Below, in pieces: positions 21,748 through 31,353 of a DNA stretch of 64,000 nucleotides. A program made the translations under genes and the position numbers. Under the pieces are notes generated by a model. It ran no database searches. It was not told where the DNA came from and saw only the letters and a program-made list of their open reading frames with translations. Numbering within the stretch: position 1 is the stretch's first letter; each line of letters starts with the position of its first letter. The stretch covers positions 54,701,484 to 54,765,483 of the forward strand of contig CM018697.1 of the NCBI GenBank assembly GCA_009363875.1. The letters run 5' to 3'. Source of the DNA: Mikania micrantha. Taxonomy: Eukaryota; Streptophyta; Magnoliopsida; Asterales; Asteraceae.

Positions 21748-21930
21748 CTGCCGAATGTCGTCATTCGGCGAATGACTCATTCGGCGAATGAGCCTCATTC
21801 GACGAATGGATCATTCGGCGAATGACCAGTCATACTCAAGTCTCATTCGACGAATGAGAGTCATTCGACGAATGAGCCTCATTCGACAGATAACTCATTC
21901 GGCGAATGGACTCATTCGGCATATCAGAAG
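21748..21930. repeat. Palindrome cluster 2 upstream of 3' ORF
   Basis: About ten tightly packed units of TCATTCGGCGAATGA and TCATTCGACGAATGA, ending about 80 bp before the start codon of the 3' ORF. Confidence 0.88.
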
Positions 21931-22011
21931 AAAGTTAATCTGATTTTTGTTAAATCTCATTGTTTAATTGATCATCTTGTACTGATATGTGTATTTCTTG
22001 TATTGTGCAGC

Positions 22012-24351
22012 ATGGCAGGATACAAATCAGTACCGAAGCATAACATCTGTGCCCATCTTGATCTGACGACTCCGAACGCGAAGCATTATGCTGATATCAT
22101 TACTTTCCTGAGGCGTTCCAGGATTTTCACTGCCATTTCGACCGTTCATGTGCCATATTTATCACATCAGCAGGATTTCTGGACATCAGCTGATATTGAC
22201 TGTGAGGCCGAGCCTACAGTCATTAGGGGCAAGGTCAGGGGTCATGACGTTGTAGTGTCAGCTGAGCACATACGGAGGGTGTGTGGTTTTCAGGACTCTC
22301 CGGATCATCCAGTTCTTCTTGACAGATTTCTAGTACGTGGATGCTTCCTCAGATGCAAGTACGAGGGAGATATTGGAGCCGGGATTTTGAACAAAGCGTT
22401 CATGTCCCCGCAGTTCAAGTACTTGGCGCATGTACTTGTACACTGCCTTGGCTCCAGGAGAGGAGGCTTCGATGATATGCGCGAAACCATACAGTGCGCA
22501 TTTGCTGCCCTTGTGCTCAACAAACCATTCCACTTCTCCGAGATGGTTTTTCTGCACATGAAGGAGAACGTGGGGCTGAAGGGTGACAAGAAGTTTTTGA
22601 TGTACCCTCGATACATACAGCAGATCATTGATGCACAGATTCCAGATCTCCCAAAGCTGAATGCTGACATTATCAGATTGGAGCACATGAATGACATAAC
22701 TCTCAACAGAGTTTTGTCATACAGAGGGAAGGAGAGGAAGCCTACTACTCGATCATTATTTGGTCACCTCTCTCGACCTGACTACAGGGCTCCAGCTGGA
22801 AGGAGATGGAGACACGATGACTCCGATTCAGATGTGGAGGACATTGTGATCCCAGTTGGTGATGATGACAGTGATGGTGATGAGGGAGATGGTGGTGCAG
22901 GCCCGAGTGGTGCTGGTGTGGAGGTGAGCACTGTTGCTGTTGAGAGCACAGGTGCGGGTGAGATGCCATCAGTACACATAACCACTGCTGCTTCAGTGAG
23001 CATGGTTGATGTTACTGCTTCTGGTGTTGGAGCTGATGTTGCTGTGTCTACAGCTCAAGAGGAGGATGTAGACATCGAGTCACTGATGGACTTGGATTTC
23101 TTGTCTACTACTACTTCATCAGTGACTGCTCCTCTCGATGTCTCTATTCCACATTCCTCAGATGATGATAGTGAGTCTGATGACTCCGGTGATGGTGGTG
23201 TTGCCGGTGAGGGTGGTGATGGTGAAGACGAGAGCACTGACTCTGATGACTTCTTGGAGCCTGGTCATGAGCGGGTGATGGTGGGAGGCAAGATTATTGT
23301 TAGGAAGAGGAAGAGGACAGATTCTGACTTGGAGGAGATCACTGACCCATCATTTATTCCAGAGTTTGATTTCTCTCCTCCTCCAAGGTCTTCTGCTCCT
23401 GCTTCCACAGCTGTGATATCTTCTGCTGCTGCTCCCACCTCATCCAGAGCTGGAAGGGGAAAGAGAACCCGATTCTCTTTCCAAAGGAGGTCAGAACTGA
23501 CTACAGCTGCTGCAACTACTGTCACATCAGTAGCAGCTGTGTCAGTTTCTTCACTGACAAGGACAAGGGCCATTCACACTCAGGCCATTACTGCCCCTCT
23601 GTCCACTCCTTTCATTCAAGAGCCTGTTTATGTTGCTGCTTCCTCTGGCCCCTCCACAGTTCGTGCTGATGTTCATATACCTGCTGTTTCAGTTGTAGAT
23701 CAGCTTAGTACACTGAACAGTATGGTCTTGAGACTGATGGAGAGGAGCATGGAGCAAGAGAGGAAGAATAAAGAGCAGGAGTTGGTTATTGCTCAGCTCA
23801 CTCAGAGGACTGAAGAGCAGGATACTCTGCTGCTTCAGGCTGCAGACCAGAGGGCCGATTTGAGGGCCAGGTCTGCACAACAGGAGGAGCAGCTCCTGAA
23901 ATATATTGATGAGCACAACCAGTTGGCTCTGACAGCCTCTGGTTTCAGTGATAGGATCCTGCAGCTAGAGTCTGAGAATGCTCATCTAGCTGGACTTGTC
24001 GAGGGTTCGAAGGAGAGTACTCCCAGACTGAAAGGAGTTGAGGATCGTTCCGATGATTCAGACAAAGAAGAAGATGAAGAAGAGTCTGATGAGGAACAGG
24101 TGGATTACGAAGATTCCGAAAAAGACGAGGAATCAGATGAAGAGGATGATGATGATGATGAAGATAAAGATGGATCCGGGAGTGGGTCTGGAGAATCATC
24201 TGGTACTGATGATGATGATGATGATGATAACAACAATGAAGACAAAGCTCCTCCCACTTCCGAGATCAGATCCAAGAAGGCGAACGATAAGAAGGCTCAG
24301 GCTCCTCCTCCTTCGTCTCCATCAAAGACTGCAGAGCCTGAAGCTACTTAG
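22012..24351 (+). CDS. Envelope-like 3' ORF of Copia A (first part, to the amber codon)
   Basis: 779 codons from ATG 22012, chosen because the frame upstream has only non-ATG codons and an acceptor-like TGCAG sits immediately before. Residues about 1-220 form a compact domain (ending with KKFLMYPR and AQIPDLP) that I recognise from proteins downstream of pol in SIRE-type elements of Asteraceae, sometimes labelled synaptobrevin/longin-like; I do not trust that label. Then come Asp/Ser/Gly-rich low complexity, a basic patch RKRKRTD (about 430, nuclear-signal-like), a coiled coil (about 560-660) and a very acidic tail with Asp runs. I see no signal peptide or clear membrane helix, so an envelope role is unproven. 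Confidence 0.82.
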   Translation: MAGYKSVPKHNICAHLDLTTPNAKHYADIITFLRRSRIFTAISTVHVPYLSHQQDFWTSADIDCEAEPTVIRGKVRGHDVVVSAEHIRRVCGFQDSPDHPVLLDRFLVRGCFLRCKYEGDIGAGILNKAFMSPQFKYLAHVLVHCLGSRRGGFDDMRETIQCAFAALVLNKPFHFSEMVFLHMKENVGLKGDKKFLMYPRYIQQIIDAQIPDLPKLNADIIRLEHMNDITLNRVLSYRGKERKPTTRSLFGHLSRPDYRAPAGRRWRHDDSDSDVEDIVIPVGDDDSDGDEGDGGAGPSGAGVEVSTVAVESTGAGEMPSVHITTAASVSMVDVTASGVGADVAVSTAQEEDVDIESLMDLDFLSTTTSSVTAPLDVSIPHSSDDDSESDDSGDGGVAGEGGDGEDESTDSDDFLEPGHERVMVGGKIIVRKRKRTDSDLEEITDPSFIPEFDFSPPPRSSAPASTAVISSAAAPTSSRAGRGKRTRFSFQRRSELTTAAATTVTSVAAVSVSSLTRTRAIHTQAITAPLSTPFIQEPVYVAASSGPSTVRADVHIPAVSVVDQLSTLNSMVLRLMERSMEQERKNKEQELVIAQLTQRTEEQDTLLLQAADQRADLRARSAQQEEQLLKYIDEHNQLALTASGFSDRILQLESENAHLAGLVEGSKESTPRLKGVEDRSDDSDKEEDEEESDEEQVDYEDSEKDEESDEEDDDDDEDKDGSGSGSGESSGTDDDDDDDNNNEDKAPPTSEIRSKKANDKKAQAPPPSSPSKTAEPEAT

Positions 24352-25527
24352 GAAGTCCAAGCTGTGCCTCTGAGACGTCAACTCGATGAGACTCTTACTA
24401 TGATCTTAGACGCTCAAGGCATTATACAGCACTCAGTGAGCTACGACAAGGAGGAGGGTGAAATCATACACTGCTTGTCAAAAGAGCAAATAGCCGAGCT
24501 GTTCAGGTTGAATCCTGATGAGGTGGTCACTGAGGACACCTCTGTACCCAGTACTGCAGAGCCCGAACCAGAAATTTTTGATGATGTAGATGAAGTCATT
24601 TTGGAAGACATCACAGAAGAAGAGTATCCAAAGTATACATCGGCTGAAGCTGAGTTGCCTACATTCACTGAACCATTTGATCAGGAAACGGAGGATCTCT
24701 TGGTCAGATATCTTGAAGAGCAAGTAGAGGCTAGCAAGGCTGAAGCTGATGACTTAAAGAAAAGAAAGGAAGAATGGGTTGCGTACTGGGAGGTACTAAA
24801 GAAACAAAGCACTGAGAAGATGCCAGCAACGCACAAGAAAGTCTACAGGACCAAAGGATATAAGGCTGGAGGTCAGATACTCAGCTGGGCATACTTTCAT
24901 GATCTTGGGTGCTACGCAGTAAAGAGGGAAAAGGGTATAGATTACTTCAAACACCCGCATGATTTCAAGACGCTGCCTGGATTCGAGGTCAATCAACTAG
25001 CACGTCTGAACATGCTATACTGTGAAGACTCCGGGATGTCTGCTTGGTTCTCTCGACAAATCAAGTATGAATACCGGAAGAGATGGGTGAATTTTCAGCC
25101 GCAGCAGCCAGAGAGGTACTATCTACCAGAGATTGACGGAGATACCCGGAAGCATAAAGTAATCCTGAAGTGGCTTCCCCCTAAAGTCATGAAGAAGATT
25201 CCTTTACGGAAGATGCGTCAAGACTTTATGGAGGGCTTCCGATGGTGGTACTATGATGGGAGAACCGGTGAGGCTGTGATCGTGCTGTGCAAAGACAAGA
25301 AATGGGAAACTGTCAGAGTTTTTGATCCCATGTGGCTGACCAATCTTTCATTAAATGATGTTAAAGCTTTCTATCGACATCAGATTTTCTTCGACGTACA
25401 GGATATGGAGCAGGCTCTTCAGTATATGAGAGTTATTCGTCTCTGTATCTGCTTAAAGATTCATGCTGGTGCTGATTGGAAAGCTATCTCAGACAAGATT
25501 GCAAAGAAAGACATTCCAAAGAGTTGA
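24352..25527 (+). CDS. Envelope-like 3' ORF of Copia A (second part, after the amber codon)
   Basis: It is in the same frame as the preceding ORF, separated only by TAG at 24349-24351, and open for 391 codons. The first ATG is at 24400, so independent initiation would lose 16 codons. The N-terminal part is acidic, with a Glu/Lys-rich helical stretch at about 24715-24800 (AEADDLKKRKEEW). The C-terminal 150 residues are basic and aromatic (MEGFRWWYYDGRTGEAV, VRVFDPMWL). I do not recognise a named domain. The intact frame after the stop suggests either a recent nonsense mutation or readthrough to make an about 1,170-residue protein. The polypurine tract follows at once. Confidence 0.78.
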   Translation, partial: EVQAVPLRRQLDETLTMILDAQGIIQHSVSYDKEEGEIIHCLSKEQIAELFRLNPDEVVTEDTSVPSTAEPEPEIFDDVDEVILEDITEEEYPKYTSAEAELPTFTEPFDQETEDLLVRYLEEQVEASKAEADDLKKRKEEWVAYWEVLKKQSTEKMPATHKKVYRTKGYKAGGQILSWAYFHDLGCYAVKREKGIDYFKHPHDFKTLPGFEVNQLARLNMLYCEDSGMSAWFSRQIKYEYRKRWVNFQPQQPERYYLPEIDGDTRKHKVILKWLPPKVMKKIPLRKMRQDFMEGFRWWYYDGRTGEAVIVLCKDKKWETVRVFDPMWLTNLSLNDVKAFYRHQIFFDVQDMEQALQYMRVIRLCICLKIHAGADWKAISDKIAKKDIPKS

Positions 25528-25533
25528 ACTAGG

Positions 25534-25547
25534 TCCAAGGGGGAGTA
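25534..25547 (+). other. Polypurine tract of Copia A
   Basis: CCAAGGGGGAGTA abuts the 3' LTR, the typical Copia plus-strand primer. Confidence 0.88.
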
Positions 25548-26198
25548 TGTAGATACATGTTTTGTCCCTAGTTCGGTTATGTAAATGGTTATCATGTAAT
25601 CATTCAAAGTATTAACGGAAATTGTCTTTATATCTAATTCATCATGTTTATGTTTATTGATTATTGATTATTAATGTTTATCTAAGTGTTTGATTTGATT
25701 ATTAAATGTTTGAGTATGAAAACTGCTCATTCGGCCGAATGACTCTAGAATGAAGTCATTCGGCGAATGAGAGTTGTATCGAATGTCTAAGTTCAGAATG
25801 AGTCATTCGCCGAATGACTCATTCGAATGACTGCTCATTCGAGCTTAGTCATTCGCCGAATGAGCTGCTTCGGCCACTCATTCGGCCGAATGACTACAGC
25901 TTATAAATAGAAGTTCAAATCATTTCAAACCAAAAAAACTTTCCCGAGCCCTCCTTCTTCCCTGGCACTCCAGAGTCAAAACCTTGAAGATTTGAGCGGT
26001 TCTTGTGCCTCCAAGTTCGATTCTCAACCCGTGGTGTTCGATCTTTTGCTTCCAAGTTGTTCCTACAGTCTCGGATCACCACGGTTTCTGTTGGTTTCGT
26101 TTGGAAAACCCTGGAATAGGATTCCGCACTATCCCAGAGGTTAAAGAGTAGTTTCCTATTGGATTCGGATTGTTTCCGAGCTCCCGATCGGTGCAACA
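25548..26198 (+). repeat. 3' LTR of Copia A
   Basis: 651 bp, nearly identical to the 5' LTR, with the same U3 palindromes and TATA box at 25901-25910. It ends GGTGCAACA, followed by TSD AGCTC (26199-26203). Confidence 0.95.
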
Positions 26199-26203
26199 AG
26201 CTC

Positions 26204-26561
26204 CCTCATTGCCACTGAATACTGGTGGCTTGCATCCTACAAAGTTCTTGTAGGAGTAGTCTTGTTGGTGTTTGGTGTTACCACTGCCTTCCCCAAATGA
26301 GTTGCCAGTGTTGTTGCCATTCTGGCTGTTGATCTTGTTCATCATATTAGGGATCACATCCCTTAGTTGTCTTGTTAGTAGAGTGGCTAAAGCAATAGTA
26401 GCTGGATCCAACTCGTGAACAGGCGGTGGCTGTGGAGGTGGAACATGTGGAGGAGGAGGAGGAGGTGGTTGTGTAGGAGAGTCACATGGTGATGGTCTAG
26501 ATGAATGCGGAGCTAAGTCTTGTGGTGGCGACAGTAAAGGTGGTTGTCTTCTTGATGGCAT
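26204..26561 (-). pseudogene. Gag of G, N-terminal part
   Basis: It starts at ATG 26561-26559 on the minus strand (MPSRRQPP). It has a Pro-rich N-terminus, then LDPATIALATLL and FVGCKPPVFSGNEGA, matching Gag of element C (42097 onward). It is cut by Copia A in the middle of the capsid domain and continues at 12346. The frame is intact up to the insertion. Confidence 0.85.
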
Positions 26562-26720
26562 TCTGATCATAACCGAATGAAAATCAGTTAGTGAAGTGAT
26601 CAGACGCAAAAGACACACGCAATTGTAATCCTATGTTATATAATCTCTACATGAGGGTCCCTAGGTTATAGTCTAGGCCAAACCATTTAAGTAATATGAC
26701 CTATATTTCTCTATAACCAT

Positions 26721-26733
26721 GGCTCTGATACCA
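26721..26733 (-). other. Primer-binding site of G, initiator tRNA-Met
   Basis: The minus strand reads TGGTATCAGAGCC three bases after the 5' LTR end. A leader of about 160 nt separates it from the Gag start and contains no other feature I can name. Confidence 0.88.
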
Positions 26734-27100
26734 ATCTGTCACACCCTGAGCAGGCGGGCTGGATCGACTTTACCGTCGGGCGGAAGGTTCCCAGGGCGTG
26801 ATATCGTTGTGACAATCAAAATGATCAGATTGTTTACATGGCACATGATGTGTAATGAGAAATGCGAACATGACATATGATATAGAACTACAAAGTTATA
26901 TTACAATGTTACGTTCATAATTTAACTAAGTAAATATATCCAAAAAGAATCATTTTGTTCCTATCTTGTATCTGCACAAGATTTACAAAAGATGATTCGT
27001 TGTTTGTCATTCAGAAGTATGTTCTACACAAAATGAAGCTAGGTCCACTAAAGTCCGCTAGCTTAATCATTGACTGCTGGTGTCTAAACCTGTTCGTCAC

Positions 27101-29096
27101 CTGAGAAAACATGCATTTAAACAAAGTCAACACTAGGTTGGTGAGTTCATAAGTTTGGTAATTTGAAAAAAATTGATTTGTTGTCATTCATGTTCACAAT
27201 GTTTCACATGATTCTTGTAATAATTGATCCACCTGTTCCACTCAATGTCCTCTCCATTGTTATATGTACAAGTGGTGTGACGCCCGATCAAGCACGCTTA
27301 TATGTAGGGCATACGAAAGGGTCAAGCCCAGACGCCATCCCACCACATGCTCAATCAAGTTTCACACTACTTGCAATACAACTATGGATACTCATTCCAT
27401 TACACCCATGATTTCCTCGTTATGATTATCCCAACATTTGAAAAAGAGAGAGACGTAATTATCTCTGTTAGCTATTCCTTACGGATTAGCCTGACATGTA
27501 AGATAACCCAATAATTAATAAAGAGACGTAATTGTCCCTGTTAGCTATTCCTTACGGATTAGCCCGGCTTGTAAGATATCATACTCGATATCTAGAGAAA
27601 CTTATTAGTTTTTGTAGCAAATCATTACTGGTTAGCCCGACATGTGAGATACCCGAATAATTGAATAAAGAGACATAATTGCTTTTGTTAGCTATTCCTT
27701 ACGGATTAGCCCGGCGTGTAAGATATCACACTCGATATATAGAGCGAGACCTAGGAGTCTCTGTCACTGTCAGTACTGACCAGTCCGGTGTGTAAGATAT
27801 CATACTCGATATCCAGTTTGGGACATAATAGTCCCGGTTGCTGTCGCCCCTGACCAGCCCGATGTGTAAGATGTCCTACCCATGATCCCTAGATTGGGAC
27901 ATAATAATCCCAGTAGCTGTCATTTCTGACCAGCCCGGTGTGTAAGATATCCTCCCATGATATCTATTGGAATGAATACGTTCCCAAGACGCTATGAACT
28001 TACCTTCGTTATAATGATAGCACCTCTTGTGCCCGGTGTGATTCCATTGGATTGCTCAAACCCTGATAGTTAGGGTTCATGATTTATCCGCCCCTGGTCT
28101 ATGGTTCGTGTAACCGGCACCCGCTGACGGTTGTAAGATGTACTCTTACATAGAGTCTTATGTTTAATGTTATTACGTTTTTCCTATCCCAAGGATGTGG
28201 TCTCATTGAAATGAATACTAAACGTAATCAAAATTCATCAATGGTATTATTTAACCTGTAGTCATTTTGCCGGCTATTGAAAGAAAAAGCTTGGATCTGC
28301 TCCCCCTATTATATAACCGGTCCTATCTCTCTCCAAACCTAACGTGGTAGTTTCCCATCATAGGGCTTTCTATCTATAGATTAAGCCATTGCCAAACCAA
28401 TTGCGAATTCGTTCAGAAGTCAGTTGACTGCTTCTATAGATAAGGCGGAGCGTCCTTTGCTCATATAGCCCTTCTTAGTAAGGCTTCGGCCCTACTACAG
28501 CGCTCTTCGCTAACTCCTCTAGTCTTAATAAACAGTGGTAGTATATGTGGGGAATGCCATCTCAAAAGTGTGTAGGCTCATGAAATCCTCCTCGATATCA
28601 CAAGTAACTTGTCTCAACTGTTATCTCTAATGTTGTGTGTTCTTATTGATTTTAACAAAGTGTTATAAGAACTTGTCTTACTACACGATGTTAGTAATAT
28701 GTGAATGATCTTGTTATCATGAAGTTACGTTATCATGAATATCATTCGTGTCGTTTGTAATTGGTATTTGTATGTTCCCGCTTGATTATCTCGATGTTCA
28801 ATCATGTAAGAATAATAATATGTTGTAAGATATATTCTTACAACTAGTATTATCCTAGCATATGAATGTGTCAGGAAGCTATATTGGCATGTATCTTCCT
28901 AACTATGTCAGCTATGTTAATAATCAAACAAGCATGTATACAATGATAAACGATGATAAAGATAAACATTATTATCTATATTATAATGAAATCATTATGC
29001 TATATCAAAACCTTTAAATAAATAAAAGTTTTAAGCATGTTTCTCAGCCCCGAGCTTAGATCAATAATGATCAGAAAAGGGGGCACATGAACTCAC
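27101..29096 (-). other. Candidate intron inside the LTR of G
   Basis: Minus-strand donor CAAG|GTGAGTTCA at 29096 and acceptor TTTTCTCAG|GTGACG ending at 27101, span 1996 nt. TGTTGACT about 35 nt before the acceptor fits a plant branch point. The same pair occurs in B, C and E. Splicing itself is not shown. Confidence 0.5.
27450..27971 (-). repeat. Minisatellite in the LTR of G (about 7 units of 67-80 bp)
   Basis: Degenerate tandem units each run from GAGACnTAATTnTCTCTG through GATTAGCCCGGCnTGTAAG to ATATC. The first four carry TTAGCTATTCCTTACGG-like segments and the last three GACCAGCCCGGTGTGTAAG. It lies within the candidate intron and accounts for part of its extra length. Confidence 0.88.
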
Positions 29097-30477
29097 CTTG
29101 TTGTTGATGCGGTTGACTATGTCTAAGTAAGAATGCACGTGCTCCTTGTTGTACTTGATGTTGTTTTCACAATCCTGTATTGATTTCACGTTGTATGTAA
29201 CTTATAAGTATAAGTTATAGGTGTTGGTGTGTGCATGTGTTAGCCCTAAGTTCGGGTAACACCCGTAAGTCTCGGTCGTCATTCGGTCTTGCCTACTTGT
29301 TAAGGACTTTATTAGACCTCATCCAATTAAGTTAAGGTTGGCATGTATTGCTATTGATTTTGTATTGCACTTTTCTCATGTAGTCATTTAGACTAACTAG
29401 CATGTTTTGAACATCTCTCTTGTATGTTTTGGATAATCACTTGTCATTAGAAATTTATAGAGATGATTGTTAAGTGTTGTGTTTAAATGTTCATAAAAAG
29501 GTTGCCATCTTTGTTGTAATAGACCATGATCTGATGTCCATAAAGCATTTTAATTGATTTCAAGCATTGATTCACTACGTTTGTTATATGGGCCGAATAT
29601 TTGGGCCAACTAAATCATGGGCCTCGGGGATGTGTCACGGGCCAATTGCACAAATCAGTGGGCCGACACAATCCACTTGGTCCGATTCAAATTATATTGG
29701 GCTTAACAGATGAGCTAAACCAATATGGGCCGAACTAACTGCATGGGCTAGATCACTTGGGCCGGTGAGTAGGCTTAGACCTAACTGGGTCGAATGTGGG
29801 GACAACTGAATAGGCGTGGCCCATCGAATGAGCTGTCTTGGACTGGTGGTCTTGACCGAAAGGATATCCTAGGTCGAATGAGCATGGTAGCCAGATGGAG
29901 GTGCAGCTCGAATGGATGCATGCGAATGGTGATGACCGCATGGGAAACTCGGCCAAATGATGGTGTGCGCGAATGAAGAAGGTTCGAGCGAATGGGGTGG
30001 TGGGCCGAAGGAAGGTCAGTCGACCTGATGGTTCATTTGATGGTTGTCTGCTTCAGTCGCCCTTGAGCCATTCGTCCAGGGTCCCTTCTGTGGTCCTGGT
30101 TGGTGCCATTCGGCCGGCTGCAACCGAGTCCCATTCTCCCCATCCTCACAATGTTTCTAAGGTGATTTTCGGGTGCAACTCATGGTGGTTACGGTGGTGT
30201 AAACTGGTTAGGGTGAGGATCGACCGAGGAGGGTAGAAACCCTAAAACTCCGAAAGTTTCCACACAGATTACCTCCGATTCGGAAACTGTTATAGCCGAT
30301 CCTTTGTACTTTCGTGTACAGGAGATCAAGAGCTTCGACTTGGTCCAAGGATGGAGTGATTTGGTTGAGTATTGAGTGAGTTATGGTAGAGAGAAGTTAG
30401 GGAGAAAGTGGTGGTCGGATTTAGGGTTTTAGAGACAGAAAGTGGGGTGTTTTATGAGGAAGATGAACTCATGGAGG

Positions 30478-30489
30478 GTATTTATACCC
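30478..30489 (-). promoter_or_regulatory. TATA box of G 5' LTR
   Basis: Minus strand GGTATAAATACC, identical to the TATA segment of element C. Confidence 0.72.
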
Positions 30490-31353
30490 CGAGCGTGTTC
30501 GGGTTCCTTTTTTTTGCGTTTCCAGAACGTTACGCGCGTATTTACGAATTTTAAATAAATAGTTTTCTCATACTGTTTTGATGATTTTCAAAATTGTAAA
30601 ACATAAAATATTATGTTTCCTTTAATTTTTACTGCTTTGCTCGCGATTCGACAGTTAATCTTGTTATTTCGTTTCAAATAGTAAATTACGTGTTGTTTTT
30701 ACTGGGTTGATGTTATAGGTTAGGGTTTTGGTGTAAATTTATAAAATATAATATTATTATCTAATTTTTATTATTCTAACGATCAAGATCGTTAGTTTTC
30801 ACCGTTTCGTCAGAAAACGTTAGTTACGCGCGTCTTCGTACTGCCCGCTAACTGTACTAACACGATCGTACATTTCACTTTCTGATTTGGTTTTCTACTT
30901 ATCAGTTATCATATAAAACGTTAAACCCACAGATATGTTTGTGTGAATCGTCACCCACGCAGACACGCTGTCGGTTTATTATTCGTATATGATACTGAGT
31001 TATTGTTTCGCATTGAACATTCTCACAGACGGACTCAACTATACTTGCCTATTTTAACATTGATATTATTGGATTCACATTGCTTTCGTACTAAGTTTTC
31101 GGCCATCTGATTCCTGTTATCTATGGATATCAGATGGCAACCGATATGTTCTTGTCATTTGTTTGCACACTATTGTTTCTCTTGAGTTGTTGTATTTCAT
31201 GTATTTAAGTTTTAACTAAAAGACATACAACGGTTGTTTGTTTTCTGAGTTCTGTTGTTACACAACTGTTTACACATTGTATTTTCACACAGTGAATAGT
31301 GAAAGTACACATACCGTATGTACTTGCCGGACGGTCTGGTACTGGTTGTCACA

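Larger units (their letters stand above)
19871..22011 (+). other. Pol to 3'-ORF spacer of Copia A
   Basis: 2.1 kb without a credible gene. It holds, in order, a polypurine-like run (19981-19988), A-rich short repeats with AAAAACAATAGAAAA (about 20000-20090), a four-copy tandem repeat (20357-20480), and two clusters of CATTCGGCGAATG palindromes (about 21118-21440 and 21748-21930). It ends in TTTCTTGTATTGTGCAG, a good splice-acceptor look-alike, two bases before the ATG of the 3' ORF. Minus-strand frames such as 20420-20815 look like chance. Confidence 0.75.
12352..26198 (+). mobile_element. Copia A: SIRE/Maximus-like retrotransposon with a 3' envelope-like ORF
   Basis: 13,847 bp, flanked by TSD AGCTC. 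Order: LTR, PBS, leader, gag, pol in Copia order (protease, integrase, RT, RNase H), a 2.1-kb spacer, a long ORF of about 1,170 codons interrupted by one amber codon, a polypurine tract, LTR. The large Gag with coiled coil and the extra 3' ORF fit the SIRE lineage. The two LTRs (652 and 651 bp) differ by two substitutions and one indel, so the insertion is very recent. Lesions are few: a stop in gag, a 1-bp insertion in pol and the amber in the 3' ORF. A second, decayed copy is F. Confidence 0.94.
9163..31353 (-). mobile_element. Ty3/gypsy element G (minus), split by Copia A
   Basis: Reading on the minus strand: 5' LTR (31353 to 26737), PBS, gag (26561 to 26204, then 12346 to about 11380 after the Copia insertion), a heavily deleted pol remnant, a polypurine tract and a 3' LTR that keeps only its first 1.36 kb. 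The 5' LTR boundary falls in the integrase zinc-binding region of element E; the adjacent 5 bases CCACC (31354-31358) would be the TSD, but the partner is lost. Gag is of the same kind as in element C (Tekay/Del-like chromovirus). With pol gone, G is not autonomous. Confidence 0.82.
26737..31353 (-). repeat. 5' LTR of G (4.6 kb)
   Basis: The ends on the minus strand are TGTGACAACCAGTACC and CAGGGTGTGACA. The order is U3 with a TATA box at 30478-30489, a transcribed part with TTGGCCC/CATTCGG-type motifs (about 29600-30120), a candidate splice donor at 29096, a tandem repeat and an acceptor at 27101. The stretch 28260-28560, with many short direct motifs but no ORF, has no counterpart that I see in the LTR of C. 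Confidence 0.88.

Noticed and set aside
12531..21930. CRISPR-like or satellite array made of the palindromes
   Set aside because: Spacing and units are irregular, the host is a plant, and the units lie only in non-coding parts of one retroelement.
22305..23916. Several minus-strand frames of 60-130 codons
   Set aside because: They are antisense shadows of the 3' ORF of Copia A; their Ser/Pro/His composition mirrors its Asp/Glu/Gly codons.
22012..24351. Naming the 3' ORF of Copia A a synaptobrevin or longin protein
   Set aside because: I recall this label on related plant proteins, but I see no longin or SNARE motif; position and context say retroelement ORF.
24349..24356. Classic leaky-stop context after the amber codon
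   Set aside because: The following bases are GAAGTC, not CARYYA, so the known readthrough signal is absent.
28260..28560. Possible host gene fragment in the LTR of G
   Set aside because: No open frame longer than a few dozen codons and no recognisable protein on either strand.
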